Positions 13,284 through 26,150 are shown, counted from the stretch's first letter. The stretch: 64,000 nt of DNA from Clavelina lepadiformis (GCF_947623445.1 NC_135243.1:16804501-16868500), one strand, 5' to 3'. Made by a program: numbers and translations. Notes: generated from the sequence alone by a model not told the origin.

Positions 13284-14015
13284 GATTTAGGCAATCGCAC
13301 ACTTATTTGTTTTTTACACACTTAAGACTCATAACCTGAAATGGCTGTAACGCAATGCTTAAGCTTGAAATCATCTCACAGAATAGTAGGAATAAACATA
13401 GGAAATATTTCAACATCTTTATCTACTGCAGCTATTGAACTCTTGATATTTAGGATCTTTCGTGGTGTTTCTTCAATATTTTGGATAACCTTACCGACGT
13501 TATCATCCACGCTATCTCGTATGCAACATATCGCTGTCTTCACCTCAATGTCTGTGCGCATAATCCAATTTTTTGAAAACACAACGTGGACAAAACCACA
13601 CGTTCGTTTTTTCTTTTTTCCGACTTATCTGGAAAGTCCATTAGTGAAATAGCGCCAACTTGCGGACTTCATAACACATCTCGTAAATAAATATCATAAA
13701 TGCATTAGAATAGCACATCCACGTAAGTGTTGTAAGTAATAGCACTAGCGCCTTTTAATGTTTAACGATTGTTGTACTGAGAGAAAATTTGCTGCTTTTC
13801 GGTCTAAGCAGAAGAGAAAAAACTTTCATTTTTTCGGAATTTGAAGATATTCACAGTAGGCTGCTACCTGTACCTGAGGAATTCAATTCAATTCTGCATT
13901 CAATGTTTGAACAGCAAGTCATGACTAACAGAAACGGGAATTATTTAAAAAACATTTATAACAAGATTGTTGGCAATTTTAATTCACCCGCATGGTTTGC
14001 AAAATATCAAATGCA

Positions 14016-17000
14016 CTAAACCGTCCACAAATAATTATTATCCCTAAATATAAAACGTTTTAAAAACAAGGCGAATACAATGGCTAAAATGAGCACAGTA
14101 ACCACAACCGGGTTTCTTCGATTCCCGTTTGGAGTAATGACGTTTGTTGACTTCTTAACTTCTGCCTGCAAAAATTTCACAAGAAAGTCGAAAATAAAAA
14201 AATAGTACGATTTAGGAAGAAATTTACTTTACAATTTAGAGACCGCATATGCCAAATGAGCGAGGTTAAAATCGGTGGAAGAAATTGTTAAATGTTATGA
14301 TTAATTGAAGTAATGTTGGTATTGAAGAATGGAACCTACACGGAGTTAACATACTAGTATCCTTTGGGGGTAGTACTTTTCTTCTATTTTGACCTAAACT
14401 TTGTACATGTTTTAATCCCAAGTATATTTTTTCTTAGGTATTTTCTTATCTTGGTCTTTAGAATAAGGATGGAACAATACTTGCCTTATTGGTCGCGCCC
14501 GAGACACAACCTTTGGGAAGCGAATCCACGATGGTGGGAGAAATGATGGGACTTACACGTTTTCCTCGTAAATAATGCTTTCCTATTGAACACAAAGTCT
14601 CTAAATAACGGGTTCCTAGCGTAGATCGAACGTTTGAATAAAACAAATCACATAATAATCCAAACTATGCATATTTGGCAGTTTTTAAACTAACAAAAGT
14701 AGGCTATCCTACAATATCGTTAAGTTTTAATTTTGCTATTTCTTGTACTATAGTGAGATTATACCAGTGTTTGTACAATGGTATAAGTACGCGTACGTGG
14801 TTTCTAAATAACTGCAAACACGATACACACTAAAAAGAACAGCAAAATCATTGCTATATGCGCTGGATGTTTTAAGACAAACCTGTTTCGGTTATTTTTA
14901 CTTGAAACATTTTGCCCATTAAACCTTCTTCCTTTTCAACCAGAACTTGTTCGTAATATTTGTTATGTCCGACATAATGAATTTTGTCATGAGCAATTTC
15001 GGTTACAAGCACAGTTTGTGTTTTTCCAAGCTGATGTTGATATGGTTCGTAAGATTGAAATAATTCTGAAAGTTTCTTCGTGCGCTTTTTTATCTGTAAA
15101 ATGAAAAGGTTGTTGTAAATTCCCATTTTTTGATGATTTTGTCTTGAAATTAACGATGAGTACAGAAACATTCGACAATTTTACACTTACCTCCTGTCTA
15201 TTTATTTGGGGCATTCTTGCAGCTGGTGTACCAGGTCGAGCAAAAAATTGATTCATGAATAAACTGGGAAATTTATACTTGTTACATAAATCCATTGTCT
15301 CTTCAAAATCCTTCAGAAGCATATTAATGAATAAAAAACTTGTAACAAACTTAGACACCAATGAAGCCATGCATTTAAGAAGCAAACAAAAAGTTACATA
15401 AAACAGTGAAAACTCAGTTGAAAATGATGTTGAAAATCGAGCGAAATTTCTAAAATTGGCAGATTATACAGTAAAATGTTTACATGCGCACTTGCCATTG
15501 CCAATGCGGTACATACTTACTGTAAAAACAGCGACTAGGGGTAGACCATACAAAGAAGTATAGTACAAACCTCTTCAGTTTCAGTTGGAAATCCGCATAT
15601 GATGTCTGTGGCAATCGAAATTCCAGGAACTTTAGACCTCAAGAAGTCCACCACTGTGCAGAAATCCTCCCTTGTGTATTCGCGTCTCATTTCATACAAA
15701 GTTCGATCAGAGCCAGATTGAACAGGAATATGCATGAAGGCATAAACTCGGGGATGATTTAGGACCGTTGCAATTTTCTGTGATGATAAAACTGTATAAT
15801 ATACAAACCACCAAAATAGCAGATGTTAATCGTAGACAAGGCTTTTCCTTTCTAAAAATCTCGGCCATGCAGGGCAGCCCTTCTTCAACCAGCAATGAAA
15901 ATATTGATAGGGCAAGTCTTACCTCCAAATGTTCCAGTATGTATGGTGGGTTGGTCATGCCTATCCTCAGCATACAACCGTCTGGGATTACTTCTACCAA
16001 ATGCAGCAATAACTCGGGTAATGATGTGCCAATATCTCTTCCATATGCCCCAGTATCTTCACTGGTGAGCCAGATTTCCACAACACCTTCTGTGAAATAA
16101 ATTGCGACCAGGCATTAGCGTGCACATGTGATTGATATCAAAGCAAAGTCAATAATAACACAATGTAACAAAAAAAGAAAATTTTTTTGTTCCCAGGTTC
16201 TAATCGATTTTTCCCTATTGCTTAGGACCAGTAAGTGTCGAAAATCAACTTTATTTCATATAAACTTTGTTTTTGTGGTTTAGAGACTGAAATTCTAAAA
16301 TCGCAATATTTTTGAGAAAAGATATCAAAGATATGGCTAAAGAGCATCCAAGATGGATGTTAATCACTTTTAAATGTTAATATACTCTCATTCAGTCCAC
16401 CTGAAAGAAAACTATGAGACTGTTACGACTTTGTTGAATGTTTTAAAGTACGATCAATATAACTGGGAAAAATTGGGAACTTTAAAATGGTAGCGTTTTT
16501 AATGGGTATGCAAGGGGGGTTCACCAAGTATCCTTGCCACCTTTGCCTTTGGGATAGTAGGGCTACCACAGAACACTACAAAAAGCAAATATGGCCAAAA
16601 CGAAACGAATTTGTTGTTGGAGAGAAAAACGTAGGGCAAACTCGGTTGATTAACCCAAACAAAGTGCTTATGCCTCCCCTTCACATAAAACTTGGGCTTA
16701 TAAAGCAATTTGTGAAAGCATTGGATAAAGGTGGTGACGCATTCCAGTTTCTGAAGAACTTGTTTCCTGAACTATCAGAAGCTAAAGTAAAAGCTGGTGT
16801 ATTTATTGGCCCACAAATTAAAAAGATTCTCAAGTCAAATGATTTTATCCAAATGCTTAATGATGTTGAAAAGAAGGCTTGGGATAGCTTTGCAGATGTG
16901 GTGAATGGGTTCTTGGGCAATAACAAGGAAGACAACTATGCCGAACTCGTTGCCAATTTGGTAAAGTCGTATGGAAACATGGGGTGCAGAATGTTCATGA

Positions 17001-20000
17001 AAGTACATATGCTTGATGCTCACTTGGACGAGTTTAAAGACAATATGGGAGCTTATTCAGAAGAACAAGGGGAGCGATTCCATCAAGACATAACAGATTT
17101 TGAAAGGAGATACCAAGGGCAATATAACGAAAGCATGATGGGAGATTATGTCTGGGCCTTGATGCGGGAAAGTGATGTAGAGTACAAAAGAAAATCCCGC
17201 AAAACATCCCATTTTTAACTGATTTTATACTTGAACTGTTTTAGCCTGAAATATTTATTTAGTTTTGCATTTAACATTTAATGATGGTATTGATTCGGAT
17301 ACAGTTGATACATTTATGTGCAAATTTCCATGTACCAAATGCCTGTGCTTTGTGATTTGATTTTAATAACAAAAATTCTAATTCGTTGCCTGTTACTAGG
17401 CAAACTCAGAATTAACCCTTTGCCAGACAGAAAAATAGCCAAAAGTTGGCTGTAATTTGCTTTGCGAAAAAGCAATCGATAGCCTACGACTAGCGCGTCA
17501 GAATATTTAGTAAATACATTGATAGAATATAACTTCTTAGTCGATGCCAAGCGATTAAAAATGGACTTACAGCGATCAAAGACAGTTTAGTAAATATCCA
17601 TTTCCTATAGGGTAAATCAGTATAACCATGCACAATATTGCATATACCAGCAAATTCAAAAAATTACTCTCCTAACCACAAAATCAATGTTTGGAATGAA
17701 CTATATTGATTTTTGGAGGTTTCTAGGTGAGAGAGATCAGGAAATATCAATTAGAACCCGGGAACAAAAATCGTGTTACACAGTGTAATCAAAGCACTTC
17801 AACATCATATGAGGAAACAAAGGTTCAAAAAACGTTACAAATGTGTTTTTCAAAATAATGTTTAACTTAGGACATTGAAATTTGAAAAACACAACCGGTG
17901 ATCAAGATAGTTAGTTCACTATGGGTCGTATGCAGAAAGTTGGATTGACTTAATATCCGGTTAAATACACACCACCAGCAGTCATGGTACAGAACAGGCT
18001 AGATGCCTATTTGTACGTCAGTTTTACAGTGCGATCTATAATGACAGCAGGCATTTCTGATTGATGACATCATGTCATAGATTTTGAAACTTCTGCAATG
18101 GAGCAACAATTTCTCAGAAGAACGAATAATATTATTACTGTTGCTTAGGATTAGGCACCAGCTGCTCAGCTGATGTCATTTTGACAAAACTGAATCTAGG
18201 ACCAAGTTAATTGAACTTTCTGCATACAATGCTATATCTTGTTAACCTTCAAAAGATTGCTTTGCACGTTCCACAATTTCGGATATTGGGTAGCTTCCTA
18301 ATTCCCCTCTTGCATGCTTTGTTTTACAATAAGTGCATGCATTAAGACACCTACACGTTTAAATGAAAGTTAAATAAAATGTAAAAATATTCAAAAATCA
18401 AAATACTATGATTAATTTATTTGAACTTTCAACATTCATATTACAAGTATTCAGTGCATAAGAAGAAAATTGCAAATAATTTAATTAATAAATTACTTTA
18501 CTACGACACTATTTTAACCACAATTCTCTCACATTACCAGTTCATGTTGATCCTGATCGAAAGCTAAACTATCAGATAAACGGTAAACAGCAGCAAATAA
18601 TGCACAACTTTACCCAGTGTTTATGCTAATGATTTCAATTAAAGGATTTCGGCGAATCTTCGGCAAAGAAAGAGATGCCCCACCAACTTTCTTGGAGTTG
18701 ACCTTCTTTTGTCCCAATAATCTAACAGTGTTTCCTTAAATTTGATATAGAGAAGGCTTCATAAAATTTTCATATCAACAATTAAACATATAATCATATA
18801 CACAGCATTCCTACAATGGTTTTGCAAAAAACTAAAGCATGTATGAGACATAATGAAGCTCTAAGTAAATGTAATATTTTACAACAAGTTTTCCCAGAAA
18901 TTTAATTCCACCTTTTAAAGTTTCCTCTACCACTTCTACCACTCTGTCTATCTGTTGCACACCAATCAGAGATAGACCTTTGATATATTCTTGCCTTGGG
19001 GCTCCTTGCGGCACACAACCCGCAACCACCACGGGTTTACCCATCTTGTGTCCTTTTCTGAGAAGTTGCAATTAACTAACTTTGATAGAAAAGCCGACTT
19101 ACTTTTAACGACTACACAAACTTATATAGCATAAATCAGTCTCATAATTAAAAAATTAAAGACTACTCACTACAAATTGAAATTTAAAAAGTATCACATT
19201 GGATTGTCCCCAACTAGGGCAATTAAAGTTTAGATTTAGTCAAATAAATAAAAAGTTAGTATTTGCATGTTCGTTTGTCACTTCATGCGCAAGTGAACAT
19301 CCAAGCAGTAGCGCTTAATAGCATAGTACGAGTTACTGTATGGACAAGCCTATCAAATGACACTAGACTTCAATGACCTAAAATCATTTAGACTTCAACT
19401 TCACAGCCCATAGAAACAACTTACTCTACCATATTCCTAAAGTGATCTTCAGCAGGATTTTTTACAGTGCAACTGTTTAAAAGCCATAGGTCTGCCATTT
19501 CACATGCATCTATGTGATAAAAAACAAGGAACTCAATTAAGGTGACACTTGATTATAAAGCTTGTCAAGCTTACTTGAAAAAAGAGGTCTGGTTTGGATA
19601 CGTATGTACTATTAGTGTACAGGTATTTTAAAGTGTGGGTAAACTGTGGTCAGCAAATAGCATTTGTGTAGCTAATATATATTTTTAATGTGCAAGTATT
19701 CTGTCAGACGCCTCCAACATATCACACAACTGACACAAGTTAATGTTACTTTCACACAAATAGCTCAAATGAAAAGAGATTATGAATGTAATGCCTGGCA
19801 CGGGAGCACGACATATGGCCGCGGGAAAGTGGCCGCGAACAAACTCACCGGGGTCAACTGAACGTGACGTAAATTGACCGCAGACAAACTGACTGTGACA
19901 TAAACTGGCCGGCGATCAAATTAACCGTCGATAAATTGGCCGGCGATCAAATTAACCGGCGACAAATTGGCCGTCAAAAGGTCAAAATTTTAAACTCGGT

Positions 20001-21034
20001 AGTATATGATATGTAAAGTAAATATTTGTTTGTAACTATTTCCTTTGTTTTTAACAAAATTGTTTTTTATTTCAATACACATTGAAACGTTTATTGAAAT
20101 AAACAGAAGTGACTAAATAGTGAATTAGAATTTTGACCTTTTGACGGCCAATTTGTCGTCGGTTAATTTGATCGCCGGCCAATTTATCGACGGTTAATTT
20201 GATCGCCGGCCAGTTTATGTCACAGTCAGTTTGTCTGCGGTCAATTTACGTCACGTTCAGTTGACCCCGGTGAGTTTGTTCGCGGCCACTTTCCCGCGGC
20301 CATATGTCGTGGAACCGCCTGGCACCTGCTTGCAATCTAAGTAAACTTGGCGATCTTAGTGGTCTTGGTCATGACATAATCAGTGTGATTTGAAGATATG
20401 TTTTGTTCTGGTAAAACTGTACCAAAGAGGAAGTAAATACAACAAAAAACTTACCAGTGATATGGTACCCATATGAAGCCAACTGTCCTGCCATATATTC
20501 AGAATCTGATGAATTGTGAGTACAACCCCAGGTTTTCAAATAAATGCTTTGTGTTCCAGGTATATTACTACATACAAAAACACACTAGACAACAAACAAC
20601 TTCTAAAGTTTTGTGTAACAATAGGTAACTACAACACACAATGTTAAAAAAACAGCAAAGAAAGGGATAACATATTACATACATAAATAAGGCATACACA
20701 TAATTAATATACTGTGTATCTAGCCATTCAAAAAGCAAATTACAAACGGACTGGATTCAAACATTGTTAAAAACTATAAAAAGAAGTGCATATTGGTGTA
20801 TTTACAAATCAGCCCTATTTAAACAAACTTGATAATTTTTAATTACCTTTGGATTAGACCATTATTTTCTGATTGCAAGCTTGTGTTGGAAATGGGCCTT
20901 TCTGTTTTATTTTTTAATGGATTATGTGAACGCATTCGAACAAAGTTTGGTTGCGATGTCTGGCGAATTAATACTTCATCTTGATTTACCAAATCTTCAA
21001 TGTCATCAAGGCCCGCAAAAGTTTTAGATGGCAT
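14016..21034 (-). CDS. CDKAL1: CDKAL1, tRNA-A37 threonylcarbamoyladenosine methylthiotransferase
   Basis: Radical-SAM enzyme that converts t6A37 to ms2t6A37 in lysine tRNA, anchored to the ER. Exons on minus: 20847-21034, 20455-20567, 19425-19509, 18912-19057, 18614-18734, 18247-18350, 15923-16089, 15571-15777, 15191-15310, 14883-15093, 14485-14582 and 14016-14165. They give 569 residues against about 579 in human. Visible marks: a start MPS followed by an [14 protein letters not shown] segment; the methylthiotransferase Cys motifs TWGCTHN, NSCTV and AGCVPQ; the radical-SAM motif [32 protein letters not shown]; and [17 protein letters not shown]-like region lies in exon 10. The last exon encodes a tail anchor ([16 protein letters not shown]). 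Intron 11 uses a GC donor (AAG|GCAAGT) with a TTTGCAG acceptor, phase 0; all others are GT-AG. Introns 2 and 6 carry transposons. Confidence 0.95.
16160..17785 (+). mobile_element. TIR element of unclear superfamily, CACWRTGTAAC ends, TAA target
   Basis: Lies in CDKAL1 intron 6. Left end CACAATGTAAC at 16160 and right end GTTACACAGTG at 17785 are inverted, flanked by TAA at 16157-16159 and 17786-17788. A second inner inverted block, TTTTTGTTCCCRGGTTCTAA, occurs at about 16183-16203 and in inverted form at about 17752-17770. The 1626-bp body carries one ORF on plus, antisense to the host gene. CACTR-like ends with a 3-bp target recall CACTA/CMC or Harbinger-type elements, but I cannot assign a superfamily. 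Confidence 0.7.
16487..17218 (+). pseudogene. Transposon-borne ORF of unknown function, 5' frameshift
   Basis: The open frame encodes 243 residues with [15 protein letters not shown] near the start, [35 protein letters not shown], and a C-terminal block [20 protein letters not shown] followed by [14 protein letters not shown] recall close, uncharacterised, multi-copy proteins in arthropods and cnidarians but no named domain. Protein-like sequence continues upstream at about 16391-16470 ([12 protein letters not shown]) in another frame and would join only through a one-base slip in the A-run near 16470. The true N-terminus is thus broken or lies in an earlier exon. The Cys-x2-Cys and His residues could bind zinc; no catalytic triad is assigned. 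Confidence 0.7.
19802..20316. mobile_element. Palindromic non-autonomous Mutator-like element (515 bp)
   Basis: Two inverted arms of about 195 bases (19802 to about 19997, and about 20130-20316) flank a short AT-rich centre. The arms are almost identical apart from a few bases at the tips. They contain internal repeats of GGCCGGCGATCAAATTAACC type. The flanks are an exact 9-bp direct repeat GCCTGGCAC at 19793-19801 and 20317-20325, the target-duplication size of Mutator-like elements. It sits in CDKAL1 intron 2. No coding capacity. Confidence 0.9.
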
Positions 21035-21648
21035 ATTTCTAATTCTATAATGATTAAACTGCAGCTATGTAAAATGAACCTAATTTACAGCATGGAAGAA
21101 CATTGGCTAAAAATAAAAATTTGAATATAATGTCATTAAGATATTTGTTAATAAATGTTGTCTACAATTATAAAATGAAATAAAATAAATACACAAAATG
21201 GAGTAAAATGCAATGTTTTTTAAAATTAGTCACAATACAAATAGAAGTCTGGTAACAAGTTCCATCAAACGTAATAAATTTTACATAATATTTAAAACTG
21301 ATCTGGCAATTAACAGCAAAGGCACAAATTACAAAAAAATTACCACTTTCACAGTGATATTATGAACCAAAGTGCTTAACATAAAGCAGTAATATTTTTA
21401 AATGTATGTTATACAGAAACTGTGGAAGGCCACTCAAAACATGAAATAATGTATATATGGTATAGGTCACATTTAACCAACCATGCTATCAGTACCAGCC
21501 GTAATGTATCACAAAATCAGTTATTTTTGAAATGGTAACCAACTTGACATGGTCTTAAAACACATTTTCGTATTCTGCAATAACTAAAAGTGTTAAAATT
21601 CAACCGCACAAATTCCCATTCACAACAGAATTCCAAATACAATAGTAA

Positions 21649-24600
21649 TTACATGCTATTACTCTCTTTTCCATTCTGTGAGTTAACTTCTTTTAACTGA
21701 TTTGTTTTTTCATCAATAACCAATCTTACATTGCTGCGTGGAGAAGAAACTTGATGATGAAACATGGGAGAGGAAAACTTTTCAGATCCGTATGTAGGTA
21801 AATTGATTAGTGACTGGTCTGTAGGAAAAGAATTGCCAGCATTAGGATACAAATGACCACCGGATTCCATCAGTTCCCGGCCAGACTTATAACCCCAATA
21901 GGGTATCACCTGGTTGCTCACTACTGAATGGTTGCCAAAACTTGAAGGCTTTCTGAAATATTTCTGCCAAGAGTTGGATAACTCACGTTCCACAATGCTG
22001 CTTACGAAGTTTCCTGTTTGTGCAATGATGGGTGCATTTGGAAAAGTAACCTGGTTTTCTTTTTCAGACACCAACTTCATTATTTGGTTCAGCTTTACAT
22101 CAACATTTTTCAAATAATCCGTAAGGTGAGTAGAAGAAACTTGTTTCTGACTAGGTTGTTTGGTATTTGGCAAAGACAAGTGGTTGCTGTCATTTTCAAG
22201 GTCATCATCCTTTACCCAGTTATTGTAAGTAATATCCGCATTTCCATTTTGTCTTGCGTAATCAATGCCTAGGTTCACTGCTTCCGATTCTAGACGGTAT
22301 TTAATGTCCTGCAACAGTCGTCTGGTATTGTGGCTTCCAACATTTTGCTCTGTTGTATGTAATGACTTATACCATGATGCATCTTGAACATTTTTCTTGC
22401 GTAATGACTGCTGTTGCCTGTGCAAAAATTCCCTTGCTTTTTGCAATCCATCTTCATCTTTCTCCCATGTTTTCTTGGAAATATCTGCTGCAAGTGGTGC
22501 CTCTGGAAGATTACGAGTGCCAATTTGAACATGACCTTTAGTAGAACACTGTGTCTGCACATTCAGGTCCTCTAATTGCAAATCTTTTTCTAGATGATAT
22601 TCGCCCAATCTGGAAAAATTGGAATCACGCTTAAGTTCAGAAATAGTTTGAACAAGTTTTTCTTGTTGTGTTTTTAGATTTTGTAGTTCATTTTCCATAG
22701 ATTTTACAAGGCTTCCATTACTTGGTATAGCAGATCCAGCAGTATCCAGTTTTTGCTCAACGTCAAAGATGGAACTTTGAGGTTTTAGCTCGTGCTCCAA
22801 ATTTACCAACCTCTGTTTTTCTGATTCTAGTTGTTCTCTCTTGCGGGCAAGCATATCTTGATCATTTCGCAATTCGCTTACGGAAGTTTTGTATTGTCTA
22901 GTAATATTTACTATTTTGGCTTCATTTTCACTTTTTATTCTTCTGACTTCGTTGTCAAGATCCTCTTGTAAATGCAACCGCATCTTTGTTACCTCTTCCT
23001 CATAACGTTCATTATTGTTCTTTGTTAAAAGTATTAATTTTTCTTTATGTTTCTCATTCAAACGCTCTATATCACGTTCATGTTGTTCTGAAAGAGCATT
23101 TGATTTTTCTTTAAGAACTTCTCGCAAATGTTTGTCATGTTCATCTGCAATAGTATGGGCCGTATTCCGAAATCCCTGCGTCTGCTGTTTCTGTTGATTA
23201 TATTCAACGTCAAGGTTTCGTTTCAAAGCATTTAGATTCATTTCATGAGATGATTTCAACTTTTTCGCCATTTCATCTTCTTCAATGGTAAAGCAAGCAC
23301 GCTGTTCCTCCTCCATTTTCTGTAATTGTTTCTGATGCTCGATTTGTAATTCATTCATTTTTTGCTGTTTAATGTTTTCAAGTCTTTGTTTTTCCTCAAA
23401 AAGTTCATCATCTATGCTCTTTTGCAAATTAGCAAACTCTTCTGACTTATGAGTTGCCTTTGCACTCGCAATCTTCAATTTAGCATCTTCATTTATTCTA
23501 AAAATTTCTTGGGCAGTCTCATTGTCAATATTGGATTTAATTTTTTCTAGTTCTTTATCTTGTTCAAGTTTGAGAATATTCTGCTGCTCTTCGAGTTCTT
23601 TGGCATTCTGAATTCGAAGCCTATCCATGATCACTTGCCTTTCTTTTTCAATCTTAGATTTTTCTTTTTCAATATCAACTTCCATTTGGTGGCGTAGCTT
23701 TGTCAGCTCTGCATCTTTTTCTTCAACTTTTGAAGGTGTTTTTATTTCAAGTTTTGAGAGAGTGTCTTCAGCAACAAGTGGTTTTTCATCACCATTGGAT
23801 ACATCATTAGTTTTGTTATGAAGCATACGTTGTTCTGCTGCTTTCACAGCAGCCTCTCCAGCCAAAGTGTGAGCTTTTAAAGAAAGTGAGAGTGATGTTG
23901 ATTTGTCATTAATTTTAGATGGTGAACTGTCTACTGGCTCTAATTGTTCTACGCCAAAAATATTATTGCCTAACTTTCCACTAAACCCAAATCCACCCCC
24001 TGCATCCTCACTATCAGAATTTGATGAAACATTCATGTTTTCAATTTTCTTGTCTTCTTCATTGTTTTCCACATCACTTTCACCATCCTCATTGTCATCA
24101 TCATCTGACGCTTGATACTCTAGACGTGATTGCTCCAAATCTTGTGTCTTTAAATTGTCAAGATTAATTCTTCCCAGATCAGATGTGGTACCAAGCGAAC
24201 TTGCAGTAAACTGAAAGGGATCGTTTATTTTTGGAACAGTGCCTAAAATGTTTGATCCTGGGCCAACTGTAGAAATTTTGACAGAGGAAGGTAGTTTAGT
24301 TCCAACACCCTTTAACGGAGCTAAACCACCAGATTTTGCAAGTGCATTATTTGACGGCTCATAGCCAAGTGATCCTGAATTCTGAAGCAAATCAGGCGTT
24401 TTAAGAGGCGCCAAGTTATCTGTCACTTTCAAATCAGAAAGTTGTTGTTTATTCTTTTTCTTTTTATCTTTTTTCAAACCTTTTTCCTTTTTCTTGCTGC
24501 CACTATCAAGAGATGTAGTAGATATTTTTAATCTGTCCTTTTGTCGTTCCTCAATCACCATAGCTCTGTAAAACTCATCACAGGGATGATCCCAAATACT

Positions 24601-24822
24601 GTCACCTGTTTCAAAATTAAAGTAATAAATGTCACCAGTTGTATCTTGGCAAGGTTTCCAATGGGATGGCAAAGGTGCATTAATGCCTTCTCGAGCAATC
24701 CACAATAACTCTGGTTCCTTTCCAGGATCCAGTCCAATTACTCGAGCATACTCAAGAACTTCTTCTTCAGCTGGAACGTAGTTTTCATCATAGTCTTCTT
24801 CAAGTATTATTTGGTCGTTCAT
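21649..24822 (-). CDS. CEP164: CEP164, centriolar distal appendage protein, single exon
   Basis: CEP164 sits on distal appendages of the mother centriole, docks it to membrane and recruits TTBK2 to start cilium assembly. One uninterrupted frame of 1057 codons encodes the whole protein. The N-terminus ([20 protein letters not shown], then [17 protein letters not shown]) and WW domain at about residues 49-83 (W55, W77, P80, with [15 protein letters not shown]) are diagnostic. Then follow a Lys-rich segment (about 113-128), an acidic Ser-rich linker (about 238-275), and a long Glu/Lys/Gln coiled coil at about 365-730. The C-terminal region contains SWQKYFRKP and an ALxxMxxELQxLK-like heptad stretch. 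Human CEP164 is about 1460 residues and multi-exon, so this version is shorter in the linkers and intronless. N- and C-terminal blocks are both present and no stop breaks it, so it looks functional. Confidence 0.93.
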   Translation of the reverse strand: MNDQIILEEDYDENYVPAEEEVLEYARVIGLDPGKEPELLWIAREGINAPLPSHWKPCQDTTGDIYYFNFETGDSIWDHPCDEFYRAMVIEERQKDRLKISTTSLDSGSKKKEKGLKKDKKKKNKQQLSDLKVTDNLAPLKTPDLLQNSGSLGYEPSNNALAKSGGLAPLKGVGTKLPSSVKISTVGPGSNILGTVPKINDPFQFTASSLGTTSDLGRINLDNLKTQDLEQSRLEYQASDDDDNEDGESDVENNEEDKKIENMNVSSNSDSEDAGGGFGFSGKLGNNIFGVEQLEPVDSSPSKINDKSTSLSLSLKAHTLAGEAAVKAAEQRMLHNKTNDVSNGDEKPLVAEDTLSKLEIKTPSKVEEKDAELTKLRHQMEVDIEKEKSKIEKERQVIMDRLRIQNAKELEEQQNILKLEQDKELEKIKSNIDNETAQEIFRINEDAKLKIASAKATHKSEEFANLQKSIDDELFEEKQRLENIKQQKMNELQIEHQKQLQKMEEEQRACFTIEEDEMAKKLKSSHEMNLNALKRNLDVEYNQQKQQTQGFRNTAHTIADEHDKHLREVLKEKSNALSEQHERDIERLNEKHKEKLILLTKNNNERYEEEVTKMRLHLQEDLDNEVRRIKSENEAKIVNITRQYKTSVSELRNDQDMLARKREQLESEKQRLVNLEHELKPQSSIFDVEQKLDTAGSAIPSNGSLVKSMENELQNLKTQQEKLVQTISELKRDSNFSRLGEYHLEKDLQLEDLNVQTQCSTKGHVQIGTRNLPEAPLAADISKKTWEKDEDGLQKAREFLHRQQQSLRKKNVQDASWYKSLHTTEQNVGSHNTRRLLQDIKYRLESEAVNLGIDYARQNGNADITYNNWVKDDDLENDSNHLSLPNTKQPSQKQVSSTHLTDYLKNVDVKLNQIMKLVSEKENQVTFPNAPIIAQTGNFVSSIVERELSNSWQKYFRKPSSFGNHSVVSNQVIPYWGYKSGRELMESGGHLYPNAGNSFPTDQSLINLPTYGSEKFSSPMFHHQVSSPRSNVRLVIDEKTNQLKEVNSQNGKESNSM

Positions 24823-26150
24823 AGCTTTGTTTATGTTATATATTTATATGGCTAGGGTTAGGCTATTTTGTGAACAATTATTATATAGTAAATAATTCTT
24901 TTAAGAACATAAAAACTTTAAATCCAAAAATAATTTATGCTTATTCACTATATTTTATTACAGTTAATTGCAAATATAGTTTGGCAACGAATTGTACGAC
25001 TAATACATTCACCAATTAAACCATGTTCAAGGCATAATCAATCTTGTGCAACGTTTTTTGGCTTGTTCACAAGTTTTGCTTTAAACTTATCGGTAATTTT
25101 TCCAGTTACAACTAAAAATGTCCAGAGCAGGAAAACTGCTCTTGTAAAGAGCGTTGCTCAGCATTGAAAAAAAAACAGTGTCACTCCAGCTTAAGGTCTC
25201 CCATCAAGGAAAGAGTATGTTTGTTTTGCAGCTCTTTTTAGTATTTAAAAAATATTTTCATCCCACTGAATTTTTCAAAACCAATTTCATTCGAATGTTG
25301 CAAATTTCTAGAGTCTCTCTATAATCTCATCAGTCACCAGTTTCACTTACCATTGTTATCAGCTTAAAACACAAAGTATTTAAATCGAACAGCCATCACT
25401 TAGTTTTGATTTCTTTAGTGTTGCGATTTGTTTATTTTTCACTACTAACTTTGCGCAGCAAAAGTTGTGCGTGAAATTAGTCTGAAAGCATTCATTTTTT
25501 ACTAACTACATTAAATTATAATCGTATGGAAGTCCAAAACTATAAAAAATAAACTATAAATAAAAAAACTATAAAAATTTTAATCCAACCATTAGTATCT
25601 ATTTCATGCATCCACAGTGTTGTTTTTACAAACAAAAGAGCAAGAAACAAGTAACTCTGAAAAAGAAGTACACTCTTGGCTTGAGATCTCTCCTAAAAAA
25701 AAGAGCTCGTTCAATTTTGAGTGCACTTGTGTCCAGTTCTGCTATATGTATTATTCATTTGCCATAGTGGAAAGTATGACAGATGCACACATGAGGTTCA
25801 TCAACGCGCACGCCGATTTACAATAAAAAAAGAAAAGTTGGTTGTTTGAACAAAGAATTGAGGCTTCAGTGCAAGTCATAATGCCAAAATTTCCGTGTTT
25901 GCAAAAACTGCCAAATTCTGCAGTCTGGAAAGTACAGCAATTGTCGACAAGAAAATTTACAAAGACGCAAATTTGGTATGATGGCACGCAGTCATGTACT
26001 GAGGCTTCACTAGAGTCAGTCATTATATAATACACTAAGTAATACACACATTTTGTTGTTAAAGTGCAACCACCAATCGCCTGCATCATGATTTAGCCTA
26101 ATAGTTCCAAATGAATCAAACCACATTTTACGGAAAAAATGAGTAACTGT
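24823..26150. other. CEP164 upstream flank; decayed repeat near 25930-26020
   Basis: No gene is supported. The segment at about 25930-26020 (CAATTGTCGACAAGAAAAT, later GATGGCACGCAG, ACTGAGGCTTC) resembles parts of two other copies at 46604-46655 and 49145-49220, so it is a diverged interspersed repeat. The CEP164 promoter must lie just above 24822, but I recognise no clear core element. Confidence 0.4.

Noticed and set aside
13376..14019. Two moderately protein-like small frames, minus 13376-13582 and plus 13789-14019
   Set aside because: No recognisable family, no convincing splice partners, and the plus frame overlaps the last CDKAL1 exon on the other strand. Left unannotated.
14458..14484. 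CDKAL1 ending at the stop at 14458 in exon 11
   Set aside because: This would drop the family's tail anchor. A consensus GC donor and an in-phase anchor exon at 14016-14165 explain the gene better. Kept only as a possible retained-intron isoform.
16487..17218. ORF taken as a host gene nested in the CDKAL1 intron
   Set aside because: It lies inside a terminal-inverted-repeat unit, has a frame break at its 5' side, and resembles proteins I recall as multi-copy.
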